DNA of 64,000 bases from Ereboglobus sp. (GTDB lineage: Bacteria > Verrucomicrobiota > Verrucomicrobiia > Opitutales > Opitutaceae): the NCBI GenBank assembly GCA_029974595.1, contig JARKRC010000056.1, positions 248,001-312,000 on the forward strand, given 5' to 3'. This document shows positions 1 through 8,638 of the stretch, piece after piece (positions within the stretch are counted from its first letter, which is position 1; every line of letters starts with the position of its first letter). The notes below the pieces were generated by a model. That model was given only the letters and a program-made list of their open reading frames with translations, was not told the origin of the DNA and did no database searches. Made by a program: the position numbers and the translations under genes.

Positions 1-1971
1 ACGGGAGGATTCGATGCGCCTGACCATGACGCGCCCATAACTATCAGAGGCAGATACGACGGCGCGAACGCCGCCGCGGCGAGGGGCGGCGAAAAATTGA
101 TCTTGGGCGGCGCCTATCACATCAACGGCCCGACGACGTTTGCGAATCTTTCGATTGTTTCCGAAGGCAAGGGCAGTGTGTATATATATTGCAACGGCCA
201 TGCGGTTGTCTTCGACAGGGGCATCGTCTGCGAGCCTCCGCGCAATGGCAGTTTTCCATCCATAGCGGGCGTGAATCATGCGAATGGCCCCGAAAAACCG
301 GGCGCAAACGTGACGATCAACAGCGGTCAGTGGCACACGGTCGTCGCGGGGACGTTTAATGATGCGCGGCCTTCGTCGGGCACGCTCAAGCTGGTGATCA
401 ACGGCGGCCAGTATTACGGCGCAGTGTGCGCCGCCGGCACGGGACGCCACAACGGCGATGCGGAGCTGACGTTGAATGGCGGCGTTTTTCAGGGCGGTGT
501 CGCGGGAATCGGCGACAGCGCCGATGCTGTTTTCCGGGGGAATCTTCGGATCATCGTCAACGGCGGGCGTTTTTATAATAGAATCGATGCCGCAAGAAAT
601 GCGAAGTCGGAACTGGCGGGATCGTATTCGCTCGTGATCAACGGAGGGGAGTTCGGATCGCTCACCGACATCACCGGCACGCGCGAAGTGCGCGGCGGCG
701 CGAGGTCCTCCATCGAGGCGGGCCGGGCGGCGTTGCTGGATGAGCCGGTCACGGGCACGGTGACATTTGCGAATCCAATCGTCAAGGGCGCTGATCCGTG
801 GGTGTTCATGCACGATGGTTATTATTATTGCACCATGACGGGCGGGACGAGGCTTTCGGCATACAAGGCGGCCAATCTTCCCGATCTGCATTACGCCTCG
901 CCCGTGACGATCTGGCAGCCTCCGAGAGGCCGCGAGTATTCGAGGAATCTTTGGTCCCCCAAAATATATCATCTCAACGCGGACGACGTCGGTGAAAAGC
1001 TGGCCGGCTGGTATCTCTATGTCTCGGCGAATGACGGCAAGGACAATCCCTCCGCCGACCAGCGCATGTATGTGTTGCGCAGCCTCACGGGTGATCCGCT
1101 CGGCCCCTACGGCTCGCCGACGAACGGACGGCTGAACGTGCCTGTAAAAATGACCGGCGCGAAAGGAAAAACCTTCAACAGCGAATGGACCGTCGGCCCG
1201 AAAGTGCTGCAATACGGCGGCAAACTTTATTTCATCTGGGTCGGGCGCATCGGGGACAGATACTCGGAAAAGAAAGGCGACCACTGGCAATGTCTTTACA
1301 TGGATGAACTCGTCAATCCGTGGACCGTGTCGGGAAATCCGGTGATGATATGCCGCCCGACGCTCGAGTGGGAAAAACACGGGGCGGGTCGCGCGCGCGA
1401 CGGGCGCATGCTGCCGGAGGTCGTCGAGGGCGGCACTCCGGTTTACAGCGACGACGGCACGCTTTATCTTCTCTATGCGGCGAGCGGTTACTGGACCAAG
1501 CATTACGCGATCGGCTTGTTGAAACTGGTCGGAGACGACCCCCTGAATCCGGCTTCCTGGCAGAAGGCGGTGCAGCCGATTTTCAAGGCATCGGAAACCG
1601 TGAGCGGACCGGGCAACGCCTGTTATGTGTCCTCGCCCGAGGGCCGTTCGCGCTGGACGGTTTATCATGCGTATGTCGGCTCAAAGACGACGGGTGTGCC
1701 GCGCCAGTTGTTTGCCGAGCCCTATCTTGTAAACGACAAGACGATGATCATCGGCGCGGGCCAGCCGCTGCCGCTTGGCTCGCCATTGAGAATGGAAGCC
1801 AATCCGATGCCATTGCGAAAAAAGATCGGCGGTTTCACCGAACCGCTTCCCGCGCCCGATCCCGCGTTCGCGGCCTCCGCCGAAACGCCCACGCCGGCTC
1901 CTTCGTGGCGGCAGCCGGCAAATGTGCGGAAGCCGTATGTGGGATCACGGAAACACGGAAGCTCGGAATAG
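1..1971 (+). CDS. GH43-family glycoside hydrolase with beta-solenoid-like N-terminal region (5' partial)
   Basis: The ORF track starts this at TTG 97, but the frame is open back to base 1 with no stop, so the real start lies upstream of the window. About 656 residues are visible. The first ~230 carry repeated (L/I)xxNGGx(F/Y) units such as VINGGQYYG, TLNGGVFQGG and IVNGGRFY, as expected for a parallel beta-helix. A five-bladed GH43 domain follows (about 255-600): NPIVKGADPWVF supplies the probable catalytic Asp, LWSPKIY is a blade motif, LPEVVEGGTPVY the probable general-acid Glu, and WTVYHAY the late His motif. GH43 enzymes are mostly arabinofuranosidases, xylosidases or arabinanases; the substrate cannot be fixed here. 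The tail is Pro/Ala-rich. It probably acts outside the cytoplasm, but the signal peptide is not in view. The AraC gene and TonB receptor nearby support glycan use. Confidence 0.85.
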   Translation, partial: TGGFDAPDHDAPITIRGRYDGANAAAARGGEKLILGGAYHINGPTTFANLSIVSEGKGSVYIYCNGHAVVFDRGIVCEPPRNGSFPSIAGVNHANGPEKPGANVTINSGQWHTVVAGTFNDARPSSGTLKLVINGGQYYGAVCAAGTGRHNGDAELTLNGGVFQGGVAGIGDSADAVFRGNLRIIVNGGRFYNRIDAARNAKSELAGSYSLVINGGEFGSLTDITGTREVRGGARSSIEAGRAALLDEPVTGTVTFANPIVKGADPWVFMHDGYYYCTMTGGTRLSAYKAANLPDLHYASPVTIWQPPRGREYSRNLWSPKIYHLNADDVGEKLAGWYLYVSANDGKDNPSADQRMYVLRSLTGDPLGPYGSPTNGRLNVPVKMTGAKGKTFNSEWTVGPKVLQYGGKLYFIWVGRIGDRYSEKKGDHWQCLYMDELVNPWTVSGNPVMICRPTLEWEKHGAGRARDGRMLPEVVEGGTPVYSDDGTLYLLYAASGYWTKHYAIGLLKLVGDDPLNPASWQKAVQPIFKASETVSGPGNACYVSSPEGRSRWTVYHAYVGSKTTGVPRQLFAEPYLVNDKTMIIGAGQPLPLGSPLRMEANPMPLRKKIGGFTEPLPAPDPAFAASAETPTPAPSWRQPANVRKPYVGSRKHGSSE

Positions 1972-2033
1972 TTCATAGCCAAGGCACGAAGGGCGGAAAA
2001 GGCAGAGATCAGGGAGAGGTCGGAGCGGATCGG

Positions 2034-2116
2034 GTGGCACGGGCATCTTGCCCGTGTTCAGAAATACACGGGCTGGAAGCCCCACACGACCCACACGGGC
2101 GAGTCGCCCGTGCCAC
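2034..2116. repeat. Palindromic intergenic element of three CACGGGC hairpins
   Basis: The element begins GTGGCACGGGC and ends GCCCGTGCCAC. It contains three CACGGGC-N5-GCCCGTG-like hairpins (2038-2056 and 2094-2112 perfect; 2067-2085 with a degenerate right arm). It lies between the convergent ends of the GH43 and AraC genes, so it could act as a bidirectional transcription end or be a REP/MITE-like dispersed repeat. No second copy is in the window. Confidence 0.7.
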
Positions 2117-2135
2117 TCAACCCGTCCGCGTTGTG

Positions 2136-3071
2136 TTAGGTTTTCACTTCATTGGGGACGGCGCGATCAATGAAATTCTGGCGGTAGTCGCGCGGTGAAA
2201 TATCCCGGTGTCTTCTAAACCAGGTTGAGAATTGCGGCAGATGCGCGAAGCCCAAGTCGTAGGCGATTTCCTTGATGCTCGCGTCGGTGTTTTCCAGCCT
2301 GTCGCACGCTGTGCGCAAACGGCGGTTGTTCCAATATTGAAACGGCGTTTGTCCGCGCGCCTCGCGCCAGATCCGGTCGAGCTGGCTCGGGCTGACACCC
2401 GCGGCGCACCCGATTTGTTCGCGATTCCACGGCAGGTTGGCCGGCCAGCTGTCGATGACCGCCATGCTTGCGCTGACACGCGGATCGCATTGTTCGGGCT
2501 CGCGAATATAGATGCCGGCATCCTGCAGGCGCGGATAGAGCGCGCCCATGAACGACCAGACGAGTGTTTGCAGATGAATGCGCTCCTCGAAGTCGCGGGT
2601 CGCGTAAACGCGGCCGCCGGGAGTCAGGCCGGACGGATACCGGGCTGTGACGTAACGTCCGACACTGGCGATGGCGGCATAAAGTTCCTTGCTTCCGCGC
2701 ATGACGCGCACCGACGGACCCGCCCACTCGGCAGGGCTGGTTTCCACGCTCAGGTGGAGCGATTCGAGTTGCGAACCGTGCGTGAACGCCTGATGCCGGC
2801 GCCCCAGCGTGGGCACCAGCACCACCCAGTCGCCCGCGCCGGCTTGGAGGGAGTGTCCGGGGTATTCCATTTTCATCGTGCCGCGCAGCATATGCCAGAT
2901 GATGAAATTGACCGTTTCAAATGTGCCGGACTGCGTGTTGGGCTCGCCCTTGTAATACCAAAGCAAGCGGCAGCGTATGGTATTCCAGTCGAAAGAACGC
3001 GCTGGAATGGGATGCGCGGGAACGGGTGTCGATGGAGGTTTCTGCAATTCAGGCTTTGCTTGAATGCGCAT
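2136..3071 (-). CDS. AraC-family transcriptional regulator
   Basis: A 311-aa protein with a cupin-like N-terminal sensing half (YPGHSLQAGAGDWVVLVP resembles an AraC cupin strand) and a C-terminal double helix-turn-helix (about residues 210-305, including IKEIAYDLGFAHLPQFSTWF and ISPRDYRQNF). AraC proteins with this layout usually sense sugars or sugar acids and activate catabolic genes. It is divergent from the secreted glycosidase gene at 3262 and convergent with GH43, so it is the obvious local regulator. Its start codon overlaps an ATGCGCAT motif (3064-3071), which may mean autoregulation. The TonB receptor, autotransporter and catabolic operon are inferred, not demonstrated, targets. Confidence 0.92.
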   Translation of the reverse strand: MRIQAKPELQKPPSTPVPAHPIPARSFDWNTIRCRLLWYYKGEPNTQSGTFETVNFIIWHMLRGTMKMEYPGHSLQAGAGDWVVLVPTLGRRHQAFTHGSQLESLHLSVETSPAEWAGPSVRVMRGSKELYAAIASVGRYVTARYPSGLTPGGRVYATRDFEERIHLQTLVWSFMGALYPRLQDAGIYIREPEQCDPRVSASMAVIDSWPANLPWNREQIGCAAGVSPSQLDRIWREARGQTPFQYWNNRRLRTACDRLENTDASIKEIAYDLGFAHLPQFSTWFRRHRDISPRDYRQNFIDRAVPNEVKT

Positions 3072-3162
3072 AAAAACAAAGTTCGCTATTAAATCGGAAA
3101 GTCAAATCGGAAAAGAAACCGCAAAGGCGCATCTTATCGCATGGAGATTCTGTAAGGAGCCG

Positions 3163-3185
3163 ATGCGCACGAGAATTAATATTTT
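3163..3185 (+). promoter_or_regulatory. Candidate operator shared with the catabolic operon (copy 1)
   Basis: ATGCGCACGAGAATTAATA followed by TTTT lies about 75 nt upstream of the glycosidase start. It matches the sequence at 17848-17871 at about 21 of 23 positions with one gap. An ATGCGCATAAA motif at 3064 also recurs at 17930. This is a candidate binding site for the adjacent AraC regulator or a shared promoter element. Binding itself is inference. Confidence 0.45.
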
Positions 3186-3261
3186 GAGAGCAGACATTAA
3201 CCCAAAAGAAATGAAATTTCAGCGCGTTGCGGGTAACTTGTCCGGGTAAGTTAAAAACCCT

Positions 3262-5505
3262 ATGAAACCCGTGTCTTTCAAAGTTGCCTTGCTTGCATGT
3301 GCATTGTTTTTCGTCCCCGGCATTTTTATGAATGCCGCCGATGCGGATGCCGTGCTGCAATTCTCCGCGATAAAAAATGCCGACGGCACCCACGGCCTTG
3401 CGGTGTCGATGCCCGGCGCGGCGTCCGCAGGACAAACCGCGCCGTTGCGTGTGGCGCTTTGGAATGGCCGGACGGATGCGGGCCCTTCCACGTTGCAGGG
3501 CGGTTATGCGTCGTTACGCGGCGCCGGTGACGAATGGGTCGGCACGGGCGTTTTGAAGGCGGCGGGCGGCGTCGAACTCGAATTCACCGACCGCTGGACA
3601 GTCATGAAAAACACGCTGCGCTTGCGCCGCGAAGTGCGCGTGAGCGGCGATGCGTCCGGCGGCTTCACCAGTGTCGCCGCATTGCAGCTCAAGAATGCGA
3701 AACCGTGGCCGCAGATGGAGTGGTTCGCGCCCGGCATGATTTACGGCAATTTCGACCACATGCGGGACAACTCCTTTGGTTCGGGCAATTATTACAAGCC
3801 CGGCGATTACACGGTGTGGATTCGCGAGGATCGCATGCCCGCGCCCCTGCTCGCGACGCGCCTGCCCGACTGCGGCACGTTTGCAGTGCTCAATTCCGCG
3901 CCCGACAGCCGCACCACGGAGACGGAAGGGCAAAGCTTTTCGCTCGAACCGATGGCGGACGAGCGTTTCCGCTTCGGCGCGATTCTTGCCGAGGAGCGTC
4001 CCGACGGCGCCACACTCGGATACGCGATGCCCGGCTCGGAGGGCACGTTGAGCTACGGACGGAAAACCGGAAAGGGGCCCGAGAACAAACAGCAGTGGCG
4101 CCATCGCTATAATCCGCTCAAGGACGGGTTCACGCAACGCTATGAAGTGTCGTTTCACTTTGGTCGCGCCGATGGCACGAGCGATCTCGTCAGGCGTTCG
4201 TGGCGCTGGGCGTGGCAGCGGCTCGATCCCCGGCCCAATCCGCAGGACATCGAGACACTGCGCTCGGCCATGACGGATGTGCTCGCCGAGAATTTTATCG
4301 AGATCGAGGATCGGGCCGGCGTGCAATTTCTCGCCTCCGCGGTGCCCGGAGGGAAACCGCATCCGAATCCGAAAGTCATCCTCGGCTTCACCGGATATGC
4401 GCTGGGCTCGGCGGAGATGATGCTCGTCGAGGCCGCGCGCGATCCCGGCTCGAAACGCGGGCGGATGCTTCGCGAGGCCGCCGAGAAATCCATCGCCTCC
4501 TTTCTACGGATGCCGGTAAACCCGCCGCTCATCGAAGGTTTTTTGCTGAAATCGGGGGAGCCGCAGGTCTCGACCTGGCCATCGGGCCGGACGGTCACCG
4601 AGAACCAGTCGATTTACCTGCGCAGTTTTTGCGACGACATGAAATCGCTCATGCGTGCCTACGAGCGCGAGCAAAAGGCCGGGCGCAACCGTTCCGAATG
4701 GCTCGCCTGGGTGCGGAGATTCGGGGACTGGCTGCTCACGCAGGAGCAGCCCGGCGGCGGCTTTCCCCGCTCGTGGCGCGCCCTTTCGGGCAAGCTCTTC
4801 TCCGCGTCCACCACCGGCACCTTCAATGTCGTGCCGTTCTATGCGCAGCTGTATCGCATCACCGGCCACAAGCCGTATCTCGACGCGGCCCTGCGCTCGG
4901 GGGAATTTGCGTGGAACACCGGCCACGCCCGCGCCCGCTTCACCGGCGGCACGATCGACAATCCCGATGTGATCGACAAGGAGGCCGCCACGATCTCGCT
5001 GGAAGGCTACCTCGCCCTGCACGACATCACCAAGGACGCAAAATGGCTCGATCGCGCCCGCATCGCCGCCGACATCGCCGAGACATGGATGTATATCTGG
5101 AACGTCCCCATGCCCGAGGATGCCGACAACGCAAAGCTCCACTGGAAACGCGGCGTTCCCACCACCGGCATCCAGCTCATCGCCACGGGGCACTCGCTCA
5201 ACGACGCCTACATGAGCTGGGACGTGGAGAGCTACGCGAGGCTCGCGCGTAAAACCGGCGACCCGCATTACATGGACGTTGCGCGCATCCTTTTGCACAA
5301 CACCAAGGCCATGGTCGGCATGCCCGGCGACCTGAGAGGAACGCGCGGCCCGGGATGGCAGCAGGAGCATTATTGCTTCACGCTTCCGCGCGGCCTCGGA
5401 CGCCACCGCGAGTGGCTCCCGTGGGTGACCGTCAGCCACCTGCGAGGCATCAACGACCTCGAGGATTACGACCGGGAGTTGTTCAAGCAACTGGCCGGCC
5501 AGTAA
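3262..5505 (+). CDS. Secreted glycosidase-like protein with (alpha/alpha)-barrel region
   Basis: A 747-aa protein starting with a signal peptide (about 1-25, ending near FMNAADADA). Residues ~30-330 are beta-rich. The C-terminal half (about 340-740) looks like an alpha/alpha toroid, with repeated helical hairpins rich in Trp, Tyr and His (WVRRFGDWLLTQEQPGGGFPRSW, ISLEGYLALHDITKDAKWLDRAR). Such barrels occur in glycoside hydrolases, polysaccharide lyases and epimerases acting on uronic or neutral sugars. No family could be assigned with certainty. It starts the locus that continues with the TonB receptor (63-nt gap), and it is divergent from the AraC gene, which probably controls it. Confidence 0.75.
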   Translation: MKPVSFKVALLACALFFVPGIFMNAADADAVLQFSAIKNADGTHGLAVSMPGAASAGQTAPLRVALWNGRTDAGPSTLQGGYASLRGAGDEWVGTGVLKAAGGVELEFTDRWTVMKNTLRLRREVRVSGDASGGFTSVAALQLKNAKPWPQMEWFAPGMIYGNFDHMRDNSFGSGNYYKPGDYTVWIREDRMPAPLLATRLPDCGTFAVLNSAPDSRTTETEGQSFSLEPMADERFRFGAILAEERPDGATLGYAMPGSEGTLSYGRKTGKGPENKQQWRHRYNPLKDGFTQRYEVSFHFGRADGTSDLVRRSWRWAWQRLDPRPNPQDIETLRSAMTDVLAENFIEIEDRAGVQFLASAVPGGKPHPNPKVILGFTGYALGSAEMMLVEAARDPGSKRGRMLREAAEKSIASFLRMPVNPPLIEGFLLKSGEPQVSTWPSGRTVTENQSIYLRSFCDDMKSLMRAYEREQKAGRNRSEWLAWVRRFGDWLLTQEQPGGGFPRSWRALSGKLFSASTTGTFNVVPFYAQLYRITGHKPYLDAALRSGEFAWNTGHARARFTGGTIDNPDVIDKEAATISLEGYLALHDITKDAKWLDRARIAADIAETWMYIWNVPMPEDADNAKLHWKRGVPTTGIQLIATGHSLNDAYMSWDVESYARLARKTGDPHYMDVARILLHNTKAMVGMPGDLRGTRGPGWQQEHYCFTLPRGLGRHREWLPWVTVSHLRGINDLEDYDRELFKQLAGQ

Positions 5506-5568
5506 GACCGGACGAATAGATTAACCCCAGCCATTATTTCCACGAAAACCCTTTCTCCTACTCCCGTC

Positions 5569-8500
5569 ATGAAACCAAAACTGTATCCATTGCTTTGCCT
5601 TCTCGCCTTGTTCGCGGCGCTGCCGCCCACTTGGGCGCAATCAGCCAAAACCGGCTCGGTCTCGGGCCGCGTCTTCAACCCCGTGACCGAAGAATATGTT
5701 CGCAACGCCCAGGTGCGCGTTGTGCAAACCGGCGAAGCCGCCATTTCCGAAACGGGCGGCTTCTACTACCTCAGCGGACTGCCTGCCGGCGAGGTGACCC
5801 TTGAGCTCAGATACATCGGTTATCCCGTTATCACCACCAAGGCCACAATCACCTCCGGGGCGACGACGACAGTGGATTTCGAGCTGCTTGCGCCCGCAAC
5901 CGGCGGCGCGAGTCAGGAGGAGATTGTGCAGTTGGAAAAATTCGTCGTCTCAAGCGAGCGCGAAGGCCAGGCCAAGGCCATCATGGACCAGCGCGCCTCC
6001 TTAAATCTTACTCACGTCGTATCGTCCGATGCGTTTGGCAGCGACCCCGAGGGCAACATCGGCGAGTTTCTTCGCAACATCCCCGGTGTGTTTCTCGACA
6101 CTGACCAAGGGGAAGTGACCAGCGTGAGCTTTGGCGGCCTCAGCGCCGAATACGTCAATGTCACGGTGGACGGCATTTCCCTTGCCGCGGCGGACGCGAA
6201 TGCCACCAGTCGGGCCTCCAGCTTTGCGTCGATTTCACTCAGCAGCATGGATTCGATGGAAATCTCCCGCACCATAAGCGCCGACGTGGACGCCAGCGCG
6301 CCTGCCGGCACTATCAACATGCGCAGCAAAAGCGCCTTTGACCGCCGGGGCACCCATATCAAGGCGCAGGCCACCATGTCCATGTCCTCGGCCGGTACGA
6401 CTCTTAATAAAACTTTTGGCCCCGACGACAATGGCGGCGTGCTCAAAATCCGCCCCGGGTATATCTTCGAGTTCTCCCATGCGGTAAAAAACCGATACGG
6501 TATCATTATCAATGTGAGCGAATCCAATATCTATTCGGAGGCCGACCGTGTGGTTCTCAATATTAACTATACTCCCAACGCCAGCGACGCGCGCCCCTAC
6601 GTGCCGACATCCATATCGCTCATGCAGTCGCCACGCGTCAATCGCCGCTTTGCCACCACGATACGCGGAGACTGGCGCGTGACCCCGCGTCTTATGGTGG
6701 GCCTCGGGTTGATATACAACTACACGCGCTTGTGGAATCTCCAGCGCACCGCTACATTTAACACAGGCTATACTCGCGGCACCCCGGGCTCGGTCCTCGG
6801 CAGCGATCCCCTGTTCCGCTTCGAAACCACCGGCACCTCAAGTGTGGGTGTCAACCCCGTGACCGTATCAAAGATGGCCCAAGGCATCACGATCACTCCG
6901 CGATTTGAATATCGTTTCAGTGATTTGATTCTCGACGGGCTGGTCTCGCGCTCCGAGTCCCTAAGTTGGTACGAATCCATGGAACGCACGGGGGGCGTTT
7001 ACACGCTTAATACTCCCACTGCGGCGAACGTCCGCTACCAGGTTGAACGATCATACAAAGCCGATGCCACTGATTTCAGAATCACCCAGATTTCCGGCCC
7101 CGACATCTCGACCGGCGCCTCATTTACAAAGCCAAGCTTGTTTCCTGAGGACGACCGCGACTCCACCTCGATCTTTCTCACCGGTCAACTCAACGCCACA
7201 TTGATGACCCGCTGGCTCCTGCCCATACAATGGAAAGCCGGCCTGAAAATCCGCCAGGAAAAACGCACGTATGACCGGCATTATTACATGAATCGCGTCA
7301 CTTGGACCGGCGATACAACCTGGGCCAACTTCAAATCTCCCTACGAATTCGACATGGGCGGGCATGGTGTGAGCATCGAACCACTTGGTGGCGGCACACT
7401 CTTCATGCCCAATGTCCAGGCCATCGGCGACTACTATCGCGCGCACCCCGAGGAGTTCACCTCCTTCGCGCCCAACTCCTCGCAATACCGCACCGATTAC
7501 TATTACAGCAGTGTGGAATATCATCGGGATTTCAGCGAACGCGTCGATGCCGGCTACCTCATGGCCACGGGCATGCTCTTCGACAAACGCCTCAATCTCC
7601 GCGCCGGTTTGCGCTACGAAAAAACCTCGACCGATGTGCTTGACCCCGATCCACGCTCAACCGCCGAACTCGCCGACATGGGCTTCTCGTGGACCGCCAG
7701 CTCCGGCATAGCCTCGACCACCGAGGGCATCGACTACCAGTTTTTCTCCCGGCCGTGGAAACACCGTAAGAATGACTATTGGAATTTTTTCCCCAGCGCC
7801 TCGATCAAGTACGACCTCACGGCAAACCTCGCGCTCAAGCTCGGCATGAGCACAACCATCAAGCGCCCCACCTATACCGACCTTACGGGCATCGTGATGG
7901 TCAACGACCAGAGCCATAACATCTCGATGCCCAACATCTACCTGAAACCAGAAAACGGACGCAATTACGGTGTGTCGCTGTCCTATTATTTCAAAGGCGT
8001 CGGCGATCTGAGCGTGGGCGTGTATCAAAACGATCTGAGAAACAGGATCGGGACCGTGGTCCAAGCCGGAGATGAATTCGCCCCTGGCGATATCGGCGGT
8101 ATGGGGGTGCTGTACCCCGACTATACGTTCACGACAAGTCACAACAGGCCGGGAACCACCCGCGTGCGCAGCCTTGAAATAGGCTGGACGCAGAACCTCG
8201 GCTTCATCGCCCCTATGCTCAAACGTCTTGTCATTCGCGCCAATTATACCCGCGCCTACGCCAACTACATCAGCACCCGGGTCATTCCCCACTCGGTCAA
8301 CGGCGGTTTCTCATTCACCTATGGCAAATTCAGCGTCTACTCGAATTGCAATTGGACGGATGACTACCCCATCAGCGACACGGGCATTAGCTATCGCCGG
8401 CACCGCACGCAAATTGATGTCGGCGGCAGTTACAGGTTCAACCACACCTACTCGCTGAATTTCACCGCTCGCAATCTCTTTGATGCGAAATACGTCCACA

Positions 8501-8598
8501 TGCGACAGTTCCCGGAGTTTCCCGGCACCGGACCGCTGCTCTATCAAAGCCTGCAAACAGGCGCGATCTACAGCTTCTCAATCAAGGGAGAATGGTAA
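5569..8598 (+). CDS. TonB-dependent outer-membrane receptor with carboxypeptidase-regulatory-like N-domain
   Basis: A 1009-aa protein. The signal peptide (1-23) ends LPPTWAQ. A carboxypeptidase-D regulatory-like beta-sandwich follows (about 28-110; GSVSGRVFNPVTEEYVRNAQV), then a TonB-box-like QLEKFVVSSE, a plug domain (about 145-260; NIGEFLRNIPGV, VTVDGISLAAADANATSR) and a 22-strand-type barrel ending with aromatic-rich strands and C-terminal FSIKGEW. Proteins of this design import oligosaccharides or other large ligands using TonB energy. No SusD partner is present, so this is not a classical Bacteroidetes PUL. It sits between the secreted glycosidase and the autotransporter. Confidence 0.93.
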   Translation: MKPKLYPLLCLLALFAALPPTWAQSAKTGSVSGRVFNPVTEEYVRNAQVRVVQTGEAAISETGGFYYLSGLPAGEVTLELRYIGYPVITTKATITSGATTTVDFELLAPATGGASQEEIVQLEKFVVSSEREGQAKAIMDQRASLNLTHVVSSDAFGSDPEGNIGEFLRNIPGVFLDTDQGEVTSVSFGGLSAEYVNVTVDGISLAAADANATSRASSFASISLSSMDSMEISRTISADVDASAPAGTINMRSKSAFDRRGTHIKAQATMSMSSAGTTLNKTFGPDDNGGVLKIRPGYIFEFSHAVKNRYGIIINVSESNIYSEADRVVLNINYTPNASDARPYVPTSISLMQSPRVNRRFATTIRGDWRVTPRLMVGLGLIYNYTRLWNLQRTATFNTGYTRGTPGSVLGSDPLFRFETTGTSSVGVNPVTVSKMAQGITITPRFEYRFSDLILDGLVSRSESLSWYESMERTGGVYTLNTPTAANVRYQVERSYKADATDFRITQISGPDISTGASFTKPSLFPEDDRDSTSIFLTGQLNATLMTRWLLPIQWKAGLKIRQEKRTYDRHYYMNRVTWTGDTTWANFKSPYEFDMGGHGVSIEPLGGGTLFMPNVQAIGDYYRAHPEEFTSFAPNSSQYRTDYYYSSVEYHRDFSERVDAGYLMATGMLFDKRLNLRAGLRYEKTSTDVLDPDPRSTAELADMGFSWTASSGIASTTEGIDYQFFSRPWKHRKNDYWNFFPSASIKYDLTANLALKLGMSTTIKRPTYTDLTGIVMVNDQSHNISMPNIYLKPENGRNYGVSLSYYFKGVGDLSVGVYQNDLRNRIGTVVQAGDEFAPGDIGGMGVLYPDYTFTTSHNRPGTTRVRSLEIGWTQNLGFIAPMLKRLVIRANYTRAYANYISTRVIPHSVNGGFSFTYGKFSVYSNCNWTDDYPISDTGISYRRHRTQIDVGGSYRFNHTYSLNFTARNLFDAKYVHMRQFPEFPGTGPLLYQSLQTGAIYSFSIKGEW

Positions 8599-8638
8599 GC
8601 GAAACTCCTGATTTTCAAACTCTCATCCCCTATACATT

